Origin: Aurantibacillus circumpalustris
GTDB lineage: Bacteria; Bacteroidota; Bacteroidia; B-17B0; Aurantibacillaceae
DNA length: 64,000 bases
Reading direction: 5' to 3'
NCBI RefSeq assembly: GCF_029625215.1
Contig: NZ_CP121197.1
Location: forward strand, 4,154,001 to 4,218,000
The stretch's first letter is position 1; each line of letters begins with the position of its first letter. The notes beneath the pieces are model-generated. The model did not search any database. It saw only the letters and a program-made list of their open reading frames with translations, and was not told the DNA's origin. A program made the translations under genes and the position numbers. Below are positions 48,463 to 56,621 of this stretch, piece after piece.

Positions 48463-50277
48463 ATGAATCCCCGCAATACTAAAATATATTTATGCTTATT
48501 ATTTGCATTGTTTTTAAACTTTACAAATTACGCGCAAAAAAACTCTGAGAAAGGCGATCGCTACTTTGATCAGAACCAGTTTGAAATGGCCATTAAATAC
48601 TACCAAATGGACATTCATGCTAAAAACAGAAGAGTATCGAGCTACGCTCTTGAAAAAATGGCCAACTGCTATCGTATTAGCGGTGAATTTGAAAAAGCAG
48701 AAGAAACATTTAAAAAAATATTAAAAAGGAAAAAAAAGGAACCACTTAACTACCTTAATTACGGACTTGCGTTAAAAAACAGTGCTAAATATGCTGAGGC
48801 AAGTGTTCAGCTTCAAGAGTATGTAAAGCTTCAACCCGAAGATCTTATGGGAAAAGTGTATCTGCAATCTTGCGACTCTGCACAACGTTGGTTAGACGAG
48901 ACGATCGGAAAAGAAGTAAAAAATCTTGAAAAAATAAATACAGAACTTTCTGAATTTAGTCCAACATTTTACACGCCTGATAATCTTTTCTTTTCATCAT
49001 CCCGTGAAGGAAGCAAAAAAGCACTCATTAGTTTTGATGGTGGTGGTGATGTTCACAGACTTGATTTATACAGTGTAAATGTAAACGACATTGATAAAAA
49101 AGAGAATAAGACGGTTAAACCTTTAAACTTCAAAGAAATTAACACAGCTATGCATGAAGGGCCTGCTTGTTTTTCGAGTGATGGTAACGAAATTTATTTT
49201 ACAAAAACCGTAAAAGGAAAACGTGATTCATACACCAACGAGATTCTAGGAACACTGCAAGTATTTCATAGTATTAAAGACAGTGCAGGAAAATGGTCAA
49301 TACCAACGTCTGCCTTTCCTTTCAATAGCATTAAATATTCTGTAGGACATCCAAGTCTTTCAAAAGACGGACAAACTATTTATTACATGTCTGACAAACC
49401 GGGTGGTTATGGTAAAACGGATATCTACTATTCTACAAAATTATCAGATGGTGTATGGAGTCCGCCAATTAATGCCGGCAACGAAGTAAATACTTTTGGC
49501 AACGAAATGTTTCCCACTATAAGTGTTGGTGGTGATTTGTACTTTTCTTCAAACGCACATCCTGGCATGGGGCAGTTAGATGTTTTTAAATCTACAAAAA
49601 CCGGAGAAAAATGGGGCAATGTGCACAATTTAAAACCGCCCATTAATTCAATTGCCAACGATTTCGGAATTGTATTTGATGGTGAGGAAATGCGCGGGTT
49701 CTTTAGTTCAGATAGATTTAACGGAAAAGGCGCTGAAGATATTTATAGCTTTTCTGAAGAACTTCCTTTAAGATTATCCTTAACAAATGATTCTCTTTTA
49801 CTCAGAGATTTAAGCGTGTTTGACGACATGAATTACAGCTTAAAAAACGAAACAGATTCTACGGATGTTTCTTTAGAACTGAATTCAGGTATTTTTTCTG
49901 CAACGTTAGAAAAAGAGAAAACATATACCTTAAAAGCAAGCAGATATGGCATGAAATACAATGAAGTGCGAGTAAGCATTTCACCAAACGTAGCAGATAC
50001 AAGCATGATCGTTAATGTAGCGAGTAGTGAAAAAGAAATAATTATTAGCGGAAGTTTTTTTATAGGAGCAAAAAATCATGAGAAATTAATTGAACCGACA
50101 GTAGATGAAACCATCCCGTCAGAAGAAAGTATTTTACAAGAAAATAGTTCTTACAGTGAAACAGAAATTTCGGTAAGTAAAGAAGGTGTTTTTACATTCA
50201 AGTCAACTATTCCTTCAGGTGAAGAAAAAACCATTCGTTCTACAGACGTGATTAGAGAAGTAGAACCTAAGAATTAA
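48463..50277 (+). CDS. PorE-like TPR/beta-propeller protein lacking the OmpA domain
   Basis: 604 residues. Signal peptide (about 1-24, NYAQ). TPR-like helices span 25-135 (KGDRYFDQNQFEMAIKYYQ). A WD40/PD40-like propeller covers about 155-425, with YFTKT, YYMSDKPGGYGKTDIYYS and YFSSNAHPGMGQLDVF. A carboxypeptidase-regulatory-like segment lies at 430-515 and an acidic tail ends the protein. The order matches the T9SS protein PorE, but the C-terminal OmpA peptidoglycan-binding domain is missing. It is the last gene of the T9SS locus. It may be a variant scaffold rather than the housekeeping PorE. Confidence 0.85.
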   Translation: MNPRNTKIYLCLLFALFLNFTNYAQKNSEKGDRYFDQNQFEMAIKYYQMDIHAKNRRVSSYALEKMANCYRISGEFEKAEETFKKILKRKKKEPLNYLNYGLALKNSAKYAEASVQLQEYVKLQPEDLMGKVYLQSCDSAQRWLDETIGKEVKNLEKINTELSEFSPTFYTPDNLFFSSSREGSKKALISFDGGGDVHRLDLYSVNVNDIDKKENKTVKPLNFKEINTAMHEGPACFSSDGNEIYFTKTVKGKRDSYTNEILGTLQVFHSIKDSAGKWSIPTSAFPFNSIKYSVGHPSLSKDGQTIYYMSDKPGGYGKTDIYYSTKLSDGVWSPPINAGNEVNTFGNEMFPTISVGGDLYFSSNAHPGMGQLDVFKSTKTGEKWGNVHNLKPPINSIANDFGIVFDGEEMRGFFSSDRFNGKGAEDIYSFSEELPLRLSLTNDSLLLRDLSVFDDMNYSLKNETDSTDVSLELNSGIFSATLEKEKTYTLKASRYGMKYNEVRVSISPNVADTSMIVNVASSEKEIIISGSFFIGAKNHEKLIEPTVDETIPSEESILQENSSYSETEISVSKEGVFTFKSTIPSGEEKTIRSTDVIREVEPKN

Positions 50278-50304
50278 GCACTACAGACTCTTAAAAGAAA
50301 GAAA

Positions 50305-50496
50305 TTATTTACGTGGCGTCGCTTTTTTCTTAACAGGTGCTCTCTTCGCTAGACTGTTAACACTCACTTTTTGCGCTGAAGAGTTTTCCCTTTTTGTTTC
50401 TTTTTTGTTTTGAGCCGCATCAATATTAAGGTGTTTCATAATTAGCTGCGTATTTGCTAATATAGTTCTGAGCATTTCTTTTGAATCTTTTCCCAT
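50305..50496 (-). CDS. Small basic protein
   Basis: 63 residues. The first 30 are helical (EMLRTILANTQLIMKHLNI), the rest is Lys/Arg/Ala/Ser-rich and ends KRAPVKKKATPRK, like a histone-H1-type tail. Such a tail could bind nucleic acid. It lies convergent to the PorE-like gene. No family recognised; the composition makes it likely a real gene rather than noise. Confidence 0.55.
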   Translation of the reverse strand: MGKDSKEMLRTILANTQLIMKHLNIDAAQNKKETKRENSSAQKVSVNSLAKRAPVKKKATPRK

Positions 50497-50618
50497 GATT
50501 TATAATTTGATTTAAATTACATTAATTTTTTAACAAATCAAAATTTACACTCATCCATTATTGGTCTGTTTTTAGTAGCTGAATCTCATTGGAAAGTTCT
50601 TTTAGTTTCAAAAAATTA

Positions 50619-50656
50619 TAAAAAATCCCTGAAAGAAAATTTTCTCTCAGGGATTT
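50619..50656 (-). terminator. Terminator of the PepSY-like gene
   Basis: On the minus strand, a nearly perfect 17-base palindrome (AAATCCCTGAGAGAAAA / TTTTCTTTCAGGGATTT, one G-U) followed by T, 22 bases after the stop. Confidence 0.88.
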
Positions 50657-50677
50657 CTATAAATCGATTAAATAAAA

Positions 50678-51142
50678 TTAGTCGTTATCGGCATTATCTA
50701 CCTCCACATTTCCCCTACTTATAAAATTACCTGTAGAATCAAATAAAAGGTCAATATGCTCTCTGCCTTTTCTTAGTTCTGTTTCGAAACGCACACTGCC
50801 ATTTGCAAGTGTTATTTTTGAAGCTTCAGCTATTTTGTGAGTAGAATACCTGCCTGAACAATAATCAATAATTGACTTTGGTAAATCTGAGGTTTGCATT
50901 TCCTGTTCTAATTCAATAAATTTTCCATCCTTATCGAATATGACTGAAGATTCTACTTTATCCATGTCAAATTCAGCTTCATAATTCAGACCTTCTTTTT
51001 CCCATTTTGCTTGTGCTTTTGGAAACTTTTTTGAAAAAGCTGCCTTTACATTTTCAGGAACATCTGCTTCTTTTACATCTTGCGCTTTCGTAGTAAACGC
51101 TATTACGAATAATGCAAGCACCAATACAATTGACTTTTTCAT
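50678..51142 (-). CDS. Secreted PepSY-like (BLIP-fold) protein
   Basis: 154 residues. Signal peptide 1-20 (TTKAQ). Two PepSY-like units follow: VPENVKAAFSKKFPKAQAKWE with FDMDKVESSVIFDKDGKF, and LPKSIIDYCSGRYSTHKIAEA with FETELRKGREHIDLLFDSTG. This is the beta-lactamase-inhibitor-like PepSY family common in the Bacteroidota periplasm. The molecular role is not established. Its promoter carries the same tandem CTTTAG/CTTAAG site as the response regulator gene at 61952, so it is probably under that regulator. Confidence 0.88.
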   Translation of the reverse strand: MKKSIVLVLALFVIAFTTKAQDVKEADVPENVKAAFSKKFPKAQAKWEKEGLNYEAEFDMDKVESSVIFDKDGKFIELEQEMQTSDLPKSIIDYCSGRYSTHKIAEASKITLANGSVRFETELRKGREHIDLLFDSTGNFISRGNVEVDNADND

Positions 51143-51167
51143 GGCTTTCTATTTTATTTAATTTATA

Positions 51168-51202
51168 TAAAGATACTAAGTAATTCTTAAGAGATTCTAA
51201 AG
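51168..51202 (-). promoter_or_regulatory. Promoter of the PepSY-like gene with tandem CTTTAG-CTTAAG site
   Basis: Minus strand: CTTTAG (51197-51202), five bases, CTTAAG (51186-51191), ten bases, then TATCTTTA (51168-51175), a near-consensus -7, 25 bases before the start. The first part, CCTTTAGAATCTCTTAAGA, differs at one base from the corresponding sequence before the response regulator gene (61913-61931). Confidence 0.7.
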
Positions 51203-51299
51203 GTGGAGGATTTAATTATAGTCTAATGGCAGCAAAAGATACTTTCTTGAATTTACATTATCCAGTCGCGTCGATTTCTATGACAATAGGATGTTTTCT

Positions 51300-51490
51300 G
51301 GCCGTATCGAGACGACAAAAATGCTGCTATTCCTTCTCGATACAATTTTTGCACCCAAGCAAAAATTTACTCCAAGTGACTGCAGCCCAAAGCCCCCTTA
51401 TCCGAGGCAATAGAAGGATAAATGAAGTCTGAAGAAATCTCTGTGTAACTCCTTTACTCTTGCGCCTCTGTGTTAAAACATAATACAAGT
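51300..51490. repeat. Intergenic region with dispersed palindromic repeat pieces
   Basis: The 51203-51591 gap holds no convincing gene. It contains TATCGAGA ... TCTCGATA inverted pieces (about 51305-51343), a 9-base hairpin AATTTTTGC / GCAAAAATT (51344-51367), and at 51436-51475 CTCTGTGTAACTCCTTTACT followed by GCGCCTCTGTGTTAAAA. The last matches the repeats at 58.9-59.1 kb. Confidence 0.55.
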
Positions 51491-51591
51491 CCAAGAAATG
51501 TCGGATCACTCTAAAGATTTCGTTTGAGTTGATGGAATAAGATAATGTGTAAAAATGATTTTATAGTAGAATAAATATGCGCTTAGCAAAC

Positions 51592-53175
51592 CTACTCCTT
51601 CACAAACTTCTCTGTTACTAGCAATTTATTTTGATTAAACACTTGCAAAAAGTAAATGCCATTTTGTAAATCGCTTACATCAATCTCAGTTAAATAACTA
51701 AGAGCTTTAGATTTTAAAACACTTTGACCGAGTGTATTAATAATCTCTAAGCGGTATGTGTTTTTTTCTGCTGTATTAAAGTTTGCAATAGCAATTTTTA
51801 AAACCTGACTTACAGGGTTAGGGTATATTTTTAAATTACTTTTCTCAAAAATAATTTCTTTTATGCCAACAGTAATTATTGTGGTATCAATAGGTGGCGG
51901 CGGTGGTGGTGGCGGGTAAACAATTGAATCTACCTGCATGAGTGTGTTGGCGCAACCAGGTGTAACACAGCCCATGCTGTCTGTTTTTACTGCCCAAGCT
52001 TGAGACTTATTAGAAGGTGGTGCAATAATGTTGCCACACAAAACAAACCCTTTGTTTAATGTTTTGTCAATGCCGTAGAATTGTTCTGTCAAATTACCTG
52101 GCACAGTATGATCATACTCCCTTGCCCAATGTAACTGACCGACTTTATTAACTTTTAAAATAATACCATTATAATTTGCGTTTGAAAGCGGAAATGTAGT
52201 AAGTGGCGAATAAGCCCCCGCTGCTGTTATACTTCCATCATCTAAGACCACAGCATCCACTAAAACATTGGCAGGCATAGCATCCCCATAAGTTTTCTCC
52301 CATTTAAGATTTAAATTGAGGTCGTATTTTCCAATGCATAATTTATAGAGCCCAAAATTGTTTAAAACACCGGTTTTTAAATCTCCTATAACCACAAATG
52401 TAGAATCAAAGGGACTGTAATTTACTTGGAAGAAATGCCTATACTGATAATACTTCGGTCCAAAAGCAGCCTGAGTAAGTTGACCCAAAGTATCTATATA
52501 GTAAAAGGTGTTTAAATATTGGCCAGAAGCCGTGCCACCAGATAATAAAATTTTTTTATTTACTGGGTTATAAGTGGCATTCCAAATGCCAAAATCAGGT
52601 GGTGTGGGAACGATAATGGTTTGTTGGATTGTAAGATTGCTATCCAACCTAAATATCACTGATGATTGAGTATTGCCTGTCCACCTGTTTCCAATCAGAA
52701 AATACTTATTATCATTAAACTTAATAAAATTATTAATACCATAAGAGTAGGTGTCTGAGTAAATAGTGTTTTTAATAGTATCAAGAGTTGTTTTGTTTAA
52801 TTTCGTAATAATAAAACCTTGTTGGTTTCCAACAAAATAAATACCCATTAAGAAGTAGGAAGAAGGGGTGGCTTCAATAAAATTTTTCATCCCCCAATTA
52901 GTGCTGTTATAACTCTCATTAAACATGTTAAAGGAATTCTTGACGACTTCGTTTCCGTTTTTGTCTAATCGTAAAAGCCCCATATCAATCCGATAAGTTG
53001 CACTATCAACCACGTAATTTACAAACACAGAGCCTGAGTCTGGCTCGGTAATTACGTTGCTGGATTTATTGTTGTGGTAACCGGTGGTATAATAATTATC
53101 AAAAGTGTTTTGTCCCCTGCCTATAATTTGCAGGAGACAAAACACTAATAAGAGAATATGTTTTAATGATTTCAA
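51592..53175 (-). CDS. T9SS type A sorted secreted protein, tandem paralog 1
   Basis: 527 residues. The start is TTG at 53175: an in-frame stop lies directly upstream (TAATTG) and the signal peptide (about 1-21, GRGQ) begins at once, with no ATG available. The body is repetitive beta-rich sequence (LLRLDKNGNEV, ATPSSYFLMG, LLSGGTASGQYL, VLDDGSITAAGAYS), probably a propeller. A Pro-rich linker (eight or more Pro, about 428-436) leads to the type A sorting domain with IYPNPVSQVLKIAI and ending KLLVTEKFVKE. Exported by T9SS and released or attached; no enzyme motif is seen. The copies at 53266 and 55035 are close relatives. Confidence 0.85.
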   Translation of the reverse strand: MKSLKHILLLVFCLLQIIGRGQNTFDNYYTTGYHNNKSSNVITEPDSGSVFVNYVVDSATYRIDMGLLRLDKNGNEVVKNSFNMFNESYNSTNWGMKNFIEATPSSYFLMGIYFVGNQQGFIITKLNKTTLDTIKNTIYSDTYSYGINNFIKFNDNKYFLIGNRWTGNTQSSVIFRLDSNLTIQQTIIVPTPPDFGIWNATYNPVNKKILLSGGTASGQYLNTFYYIDTLGQLTQAAFGPKYYQYRHFFQVNYSPFDSTFVVIGDLKTGVLNNFGLYKLCIGKYDLNLNLKWEKTYGDAMPANVLVDAVVLDDGSITAAGAYSPLTTFPLSNANYNGIILKVNKVGQLHWAREYDHTVPGNLTEQFYGIDKTLNKGFVLCGNIIAPPSNKSQAWAVKTDSMGCVTPGCANTLMQVDSIVYPPPPPPPPIDTTIITVGIKEIIFEKSNLKIYPNPVSQVLKIAIANFNTAEKNTYRLEIINTLGQSVLKSKALSYLTEIDVSDLQNGIYFLQVFNQNKLLVTEKFVKE

Positions 53176-53241
53176 TTATTTAATAATAACCAGTTTTTTA
53201 GCGCTGAGAAGGGTATTTATAGATAAATTTAAGAAATAAAA
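53176..53241 (-). pseudogene. Ghost of the 3' tail of the beta-helix gene (upstream of paralog 1)
   Basis: Immediately before the TTG start, about 50 bases match the last codons of the gene at 56622-58745 (ending with codons for Val-Ile-Ile-Lys and TAA), then similarity fades. The TAATTG stop/start junction is kept. Confidence 0.7.
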
Positions 53242-53265
53242 TGAAACGAAGATTTGAAAAGAAGT

Positions 53266-54846
53266 CTACTCCTTCACAAACTTCTCAGTTACCAGCAATT
53301 TATTTTGATTAAACACTTGCAAAAAGTAAATGCCGTTTTGTAAAGCACCGACATCAATTTCAGATAAAGAACTTATAGCTTTAGACTTTAAAACACTCTG
53401 CCCAAGGGTATTAATTATCTCTAAACGATACTCCTTTTTTTCTGCTGTGTTAAAGTTTGCAATAGCAATTTTTAAAACCTGACTTACAGGGTTAGGGTAA
53501 ATTCTTAAATTATTTTTCTCAAAAACAGCTTCTTTTAAACCAACAGTAATTAGTGTAGTGTCAATAGGTGGCGGCGGTGGTGGTGGTGGGTAAACAATTG
53601 AATCTACTTGCATGAGTGTGTTGGCGCAACCAGGTGTAACACAGCCCATGCTGTCTGTTTTTACTGCCCATGCCTGAGACTTATTAGAAGGTGGTGCAAT
53701 GATATTACCACACAAAATAAAACCCTTATTTAAGGTTTTGTCTATGCCATAGAACATTTCTGCGAGAGTGCTCTGCGAGGTATGGTCGTATTCTCTTGCC
53801 CATTTGAGATTACCATTTTTATCAACCTTCATGATTATGCCATTTGTATTCGTTAATAACGGCGCACTTGTTTGGGGTGAGTATGCCCCTGAAACTACAA
53901 TACTACCATCGTCCAAAAGAATAGCATCAACTAACCCATTTCCGGGTTTAGTTGCGCCATATGTTTTTTCCCATTTAAAATGCAAGTTAAGGTCAAGTTT
54001 ACCAATACATAGTTTCGTTAATCCTATATTTGAATAAGTTCCAGTTTCATAATAACCCACGGCGATATATGATGTATCAAGAGCTCGATAATAAACTTGT
54101 AAAATACTTCTAGTTTGGTAACTGGGGCCGAAGGCAATTTGTTTGATATTGCCAAGTGTGTCTAGATGCATAAAAGTACTTAAGTATTGTCCGGATCCGG
54201 TACCTCCAGCCAGTAATATTTTTTTATTTACTGGGTTGTAAATCGCATCATTAATAAAAAAATTGTTTGAGGTTGCTATATTGATTGTTTGCACAATGGT
54301 CAAATTACTATCTACACGAAACATGATGGGCCATCCGGTAGCAGAATTTCCGGTATTGCCTATTAAAAGATAAGCATTGTCATTTAGCTTTGTAATGCCA
54401 AGTATGGCATGAAAACCGGGATTTGTGTAAATAAAGGTTTTTATAGTGTCGAGCGTTGTTCTGTTAATTTTAGCTAGAATAAAGTTTTGGTCGTTTCCTG
54501 TAAAGTAGCTGCCAGATAGAAAATAGGACGAAGGGGTTGCTTCTATAAAATTTTTCATACCAGAAACAAAACTGTAAAAACTTCCATTAAACATGTTAAA
54601 AGAGTTCTTAATAACCTCGTTCCCGTTTTTGTCTAGACGTAAAAAACCCATGTCTAGACGTTGAGTGGTGCTATCTATAATATAATTGACAAACACGCAA
54701 CTAGAGTCAGGCTCTGTAATCACATTGCTTGATTTGTTATTATGGTAACCGGTGTTATAATAATTATCAAAAGTGTTCTGTCCCCTGCCAAGAATTTGCA
54801 GGAGACAAAACACTAGTAATAATAAGTTATGTTTGAAGGGTTTCAA
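53266..54846 (-). CDS. T9SS type A sorted secreted protein, tandem paralog 2
   Basis: 526 residues, same architecture as its neighbours: TTG start after a TAA, signal peptide (about 1-22, GRGQ), beta-rich body, Pro-rich linker, type A sorting domain with IYPNPVSQVLKIAI. It differs most from the others at about residues 115-180 (FTGNDQNFILAKIN) and shares its middle (SYIAVGYYETGTYSN, DLNLHFKWEKTYG) with paralog 3. The function is unknown; surface or released protein. Confidence 0.85.
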   Translation of the reverse strand: MKPFKHNLLLLVFCLLQILGRGQNTFDNYYNTGYHNNKSSNVITEPDSSCVFVNYIIDSTTQRLDMGFLRLDKNGNEVIKNSFNMFNGSFYSFVSGMKNFIEATPSSYFLSGSYFTGNDQNFILAKINRTTLDTIKTFIYTNPGFHAILGITKLNDNAYLLIGNTGNSATGWPIMFRVDSNLTIVQTINIATSNNFFINDAIYNPVNKKILLAGGTGSGQYLSTFMHLDTLGNIKQIAFGPSYQTRSILQVYYRALDTSYIAVGYYETGTYSNIGLTKLCIGKLDLNLHFKWEKTYGATKPGNGLVDAILLDDGSIVVSGAYSPQTSAPLLTNTNGIIMKVDKNGNLKWAREYDHTSQSTLAEMFYGIDKTLNKGFILCGNIIAPPSNKSQAWAVKTDSMGCVTPGCANTLMQVDSIVYPPPPPPPPIDTTLITVGLKEAVFEKNNLRIYPNPVSQVLKIAIANFNTAEKKEYRLEIINTLGQSVLKSKAISSLSEIDVGALQNGIYFLQVFNQNKLLVTEKFVKE

Positions 54847-54940
54847 TTATTTAATGATAATAAGTTTTTTGGCACCGAGAAATTTATCTTGTTGATATAA
54901 ATTTAGCAAATAAACACCATTATTCAAAATGCCCAAATTT
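54847..54940 (-). pseudogene. Ghost of the 3' tail of the beta-helix gene (upstream of paralog 2)
   Basis: About 95 bases align at close to 90 percent with the last 30 codons of the gene at 56622-58745 (NNGVYLLNLYQQDK-type sorting tail up to the TAA). The original context TAATTG is preserved. This marks the breakpoint of a tandem duplication. Confidence 0.85.
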
Positions 54941-54944
54941 GCCA

Positions 54945-55010
54945 CACGACTTCGTCACTGCGAGTAATGCGTATGATTGCAACGGAACCGAAGCAGTCTG
55001 TGCGAGGTGT
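54945..55010. repeat. Dispersed GCGAGG-type repeat
   Basis: CTTCGTCACTGCGAG ... GATTGCAACGG ... GAAGCAGTCTGTGCGAGG resembles the common intergenic repeat built around GTCATTGCGAGG and GAAGCAATCT found in many bacteria. Only one copy in the window, so confidence is moderate. Confidence 0.45.
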
Positions 55011-55034
55011 TATATTGCACAATAGCATGATAAC

Positions 55035-56621
55035 TCACTCCTTCACAAACTTCTCTGTTACTAGCAATTTATTTTGATTAAACACTTGCAAAAAGTAAAT
55101 GCCGTTTTGTAAAGCACTTACATCCATCTCAGATAAAAAGCTGAGAGCTTTAGACTTTAAAACACTTTGACCGAGTGTATTAATAATCTCTAAGTGGTAT
55201 GTGTTTTTTTCTGCTGTGTTAAAGTTTGCAATAGCAATTTTTAAAACCTGACTTACAGGGTTAGGGTAAATTCTTAAATTATTTTTCTCAAAAATAATTT
55301 CTTTTATGCCAACAGTAATTATTGTGGTATCAATTGGAGGGGGCGGTGGTGGTGGTGGATAAACAATGGAATCTACCTGCATAATTGTGCTGGCGCAACC
55401 GGGTGTAACACAGCCCATGCTATCTGTTTTAACTGCCCATGCCTGAGACTTATTAGAAGGTGGCGCAATGATATTACCGCACAAAATAAACCCTTTGTCT
55501 AAGGTTTTGTCAATGCCGTAGAACTGTTCGATTTTACTTAAATTACCGGGAGGAAGATGATCGTACTCCCTTGCCCATTGAAACTGCCCGTATTTATTAA
55601 CTTTTAAAATAACACCGTTAAAATTTGCATTGCCAAGAGGTGCGCTTGTTAATTGTGAATAGGCTCCGGAGACGACTATACTGCCATCATCTAACAATAC
55701 AGCATCCATTAAGCCATTACCGGGCATAGCAGACCCATAAGTTTTTTCCCATTTAAAATGTAAGTTAACATCAAGTTTACCAATACATAACTTTGTTAAA
55801 CTAATGTTTGAAAAGGTGCCGGTTTTGTAGTAACCTACGGCAATGTATGAAGTATCGAGAGCACGGTAATAAACCTGTAAGATACTTCTTGTAAGATAGC
55901 TTGGACCGTATGCGATTTGTTTAATATTACCTAGTGTGTCTAGATGCATAAAAGTACTTAGGTATTGCCCAGAAGCAGTACCCCCAGATAATAGAATCCT
56001 TTTCGTAACAGGATTGTAAACTGCATCCCAAATAGTAAAATCATTACCACTTGCAACAGTGATGGTTTGTATAATATTAAGATTACTATCTAGGTGAAAA
56101 ATAACAGGGGATCCATTATTGCCAATCCACTTATTACCGATGAAAAAATATTTATTATTGTTAAACTTTATAAAACAATTAATTCCGTAAGAATAATTAT
56201 CAGAAAAAATTTTTGTTTTTATTGTATCTAAAGTGTTTTTATTGAATTTTGTAATAATAAATCCTTGTTGATTTCCAACAAAATATCCGCCAGATAGAAA
56301 ATAAGAAGAGGGTGTTGCTTCAATAAAATTTTTCATCCCTGAAACATAACTGTAAAAACTCTCATTAAACATGTTAAAGGAATTCTTGATGACTTCGTTC
56401 CCGTTTTTGTCTAATCGCAATAGCCCCATGTCCCAGCGTTGGGTTACACTATCAATCACATAATTCACAAATACACAACCTGAGTCTGGCTCGGTAATTA
56501 CGTTACTGGATTTGTTGTTGTGGTAACCAGTGTTATAATAATTATCAAAAGTGTTTTGGCCCCTGCCTATAATTTGCAGGAGACAAAACACCAATACCAA
56601 AGTATGTTTTAAAAGTTTCAA
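55035..56621 (-). CDS. T9SS type A sorted secreted protein, tandem paralog 3
   Basis: 528 residues. TTG start at 56621 directly after the stop of the beta-helix gene (TAATTG), so translation may be coupled. Signal peptide (about 1-21), beta-rich body, Pro-rich linker, type A sorting domain. It is a mosaic: residues about 115-180 follow paralog 1 (FVGNQQGFIITK, YSYGIN), about 215-325 follow paralog 2 (STFMHLDTLGNIKQIA, RALDTSYIAVGYY), and about 335-375 follow paralog 1 again (NGVILKVNK, PGNL). It keeps the full parental upstream context and may be the founder copy. Confidence 0.85.
   Translation of the reverse strand: MKLLKHTLVLVFCLLQIIGRGQNTFDNYYNTGYHNNKSSNVITEPDSGCVFVNYVIDSVTQRWDMGLLRLDKNGNEVIKNSFNMFNESFYSYVSGMKNFIEATPSSYFLSGGYFVGNQQGFIITKFNKNTLDTIKTKIFSDNYSYGINCFIKFNNNKYFFIGNKWIGNNGSPVIFHLDSNLNIIQTITVASGNDFTIWDAVYNPVTKRILLSGGTASGQYLSTFMHLDTLGNIKQIAYGPSYLTRSILQVYYRALDTSYIAVGYYKTGTFSNISLTKLCIGKLDVNLHFKWEKTYGSAMPGNGLMDAVLLDDGSIVVSGAYSQLTSAPLGNANFNGVILKVNKYGQFQWAREYDHLPPGNLSKIEQFYGIDKTLDKGFILCGNIIAPPSNKSQAWAVKTDSMGCVTPGCASTIMQVDSIVYPPPPPPPPIDTTIITVGIKEIIFEKNNLRIYPNPVSQVLKIAIANFNTAEKNTYHLEIINTLGQSVLKSKALSFLSEMDVSALQNGIYFLQVFNQNKLLVTEKFVKE

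Noticed and set aside
51226-51432. 68-residue reading frame on +
   Set aside because: It overlaps palindromic repeat pieces and has no start-region or family evidence.
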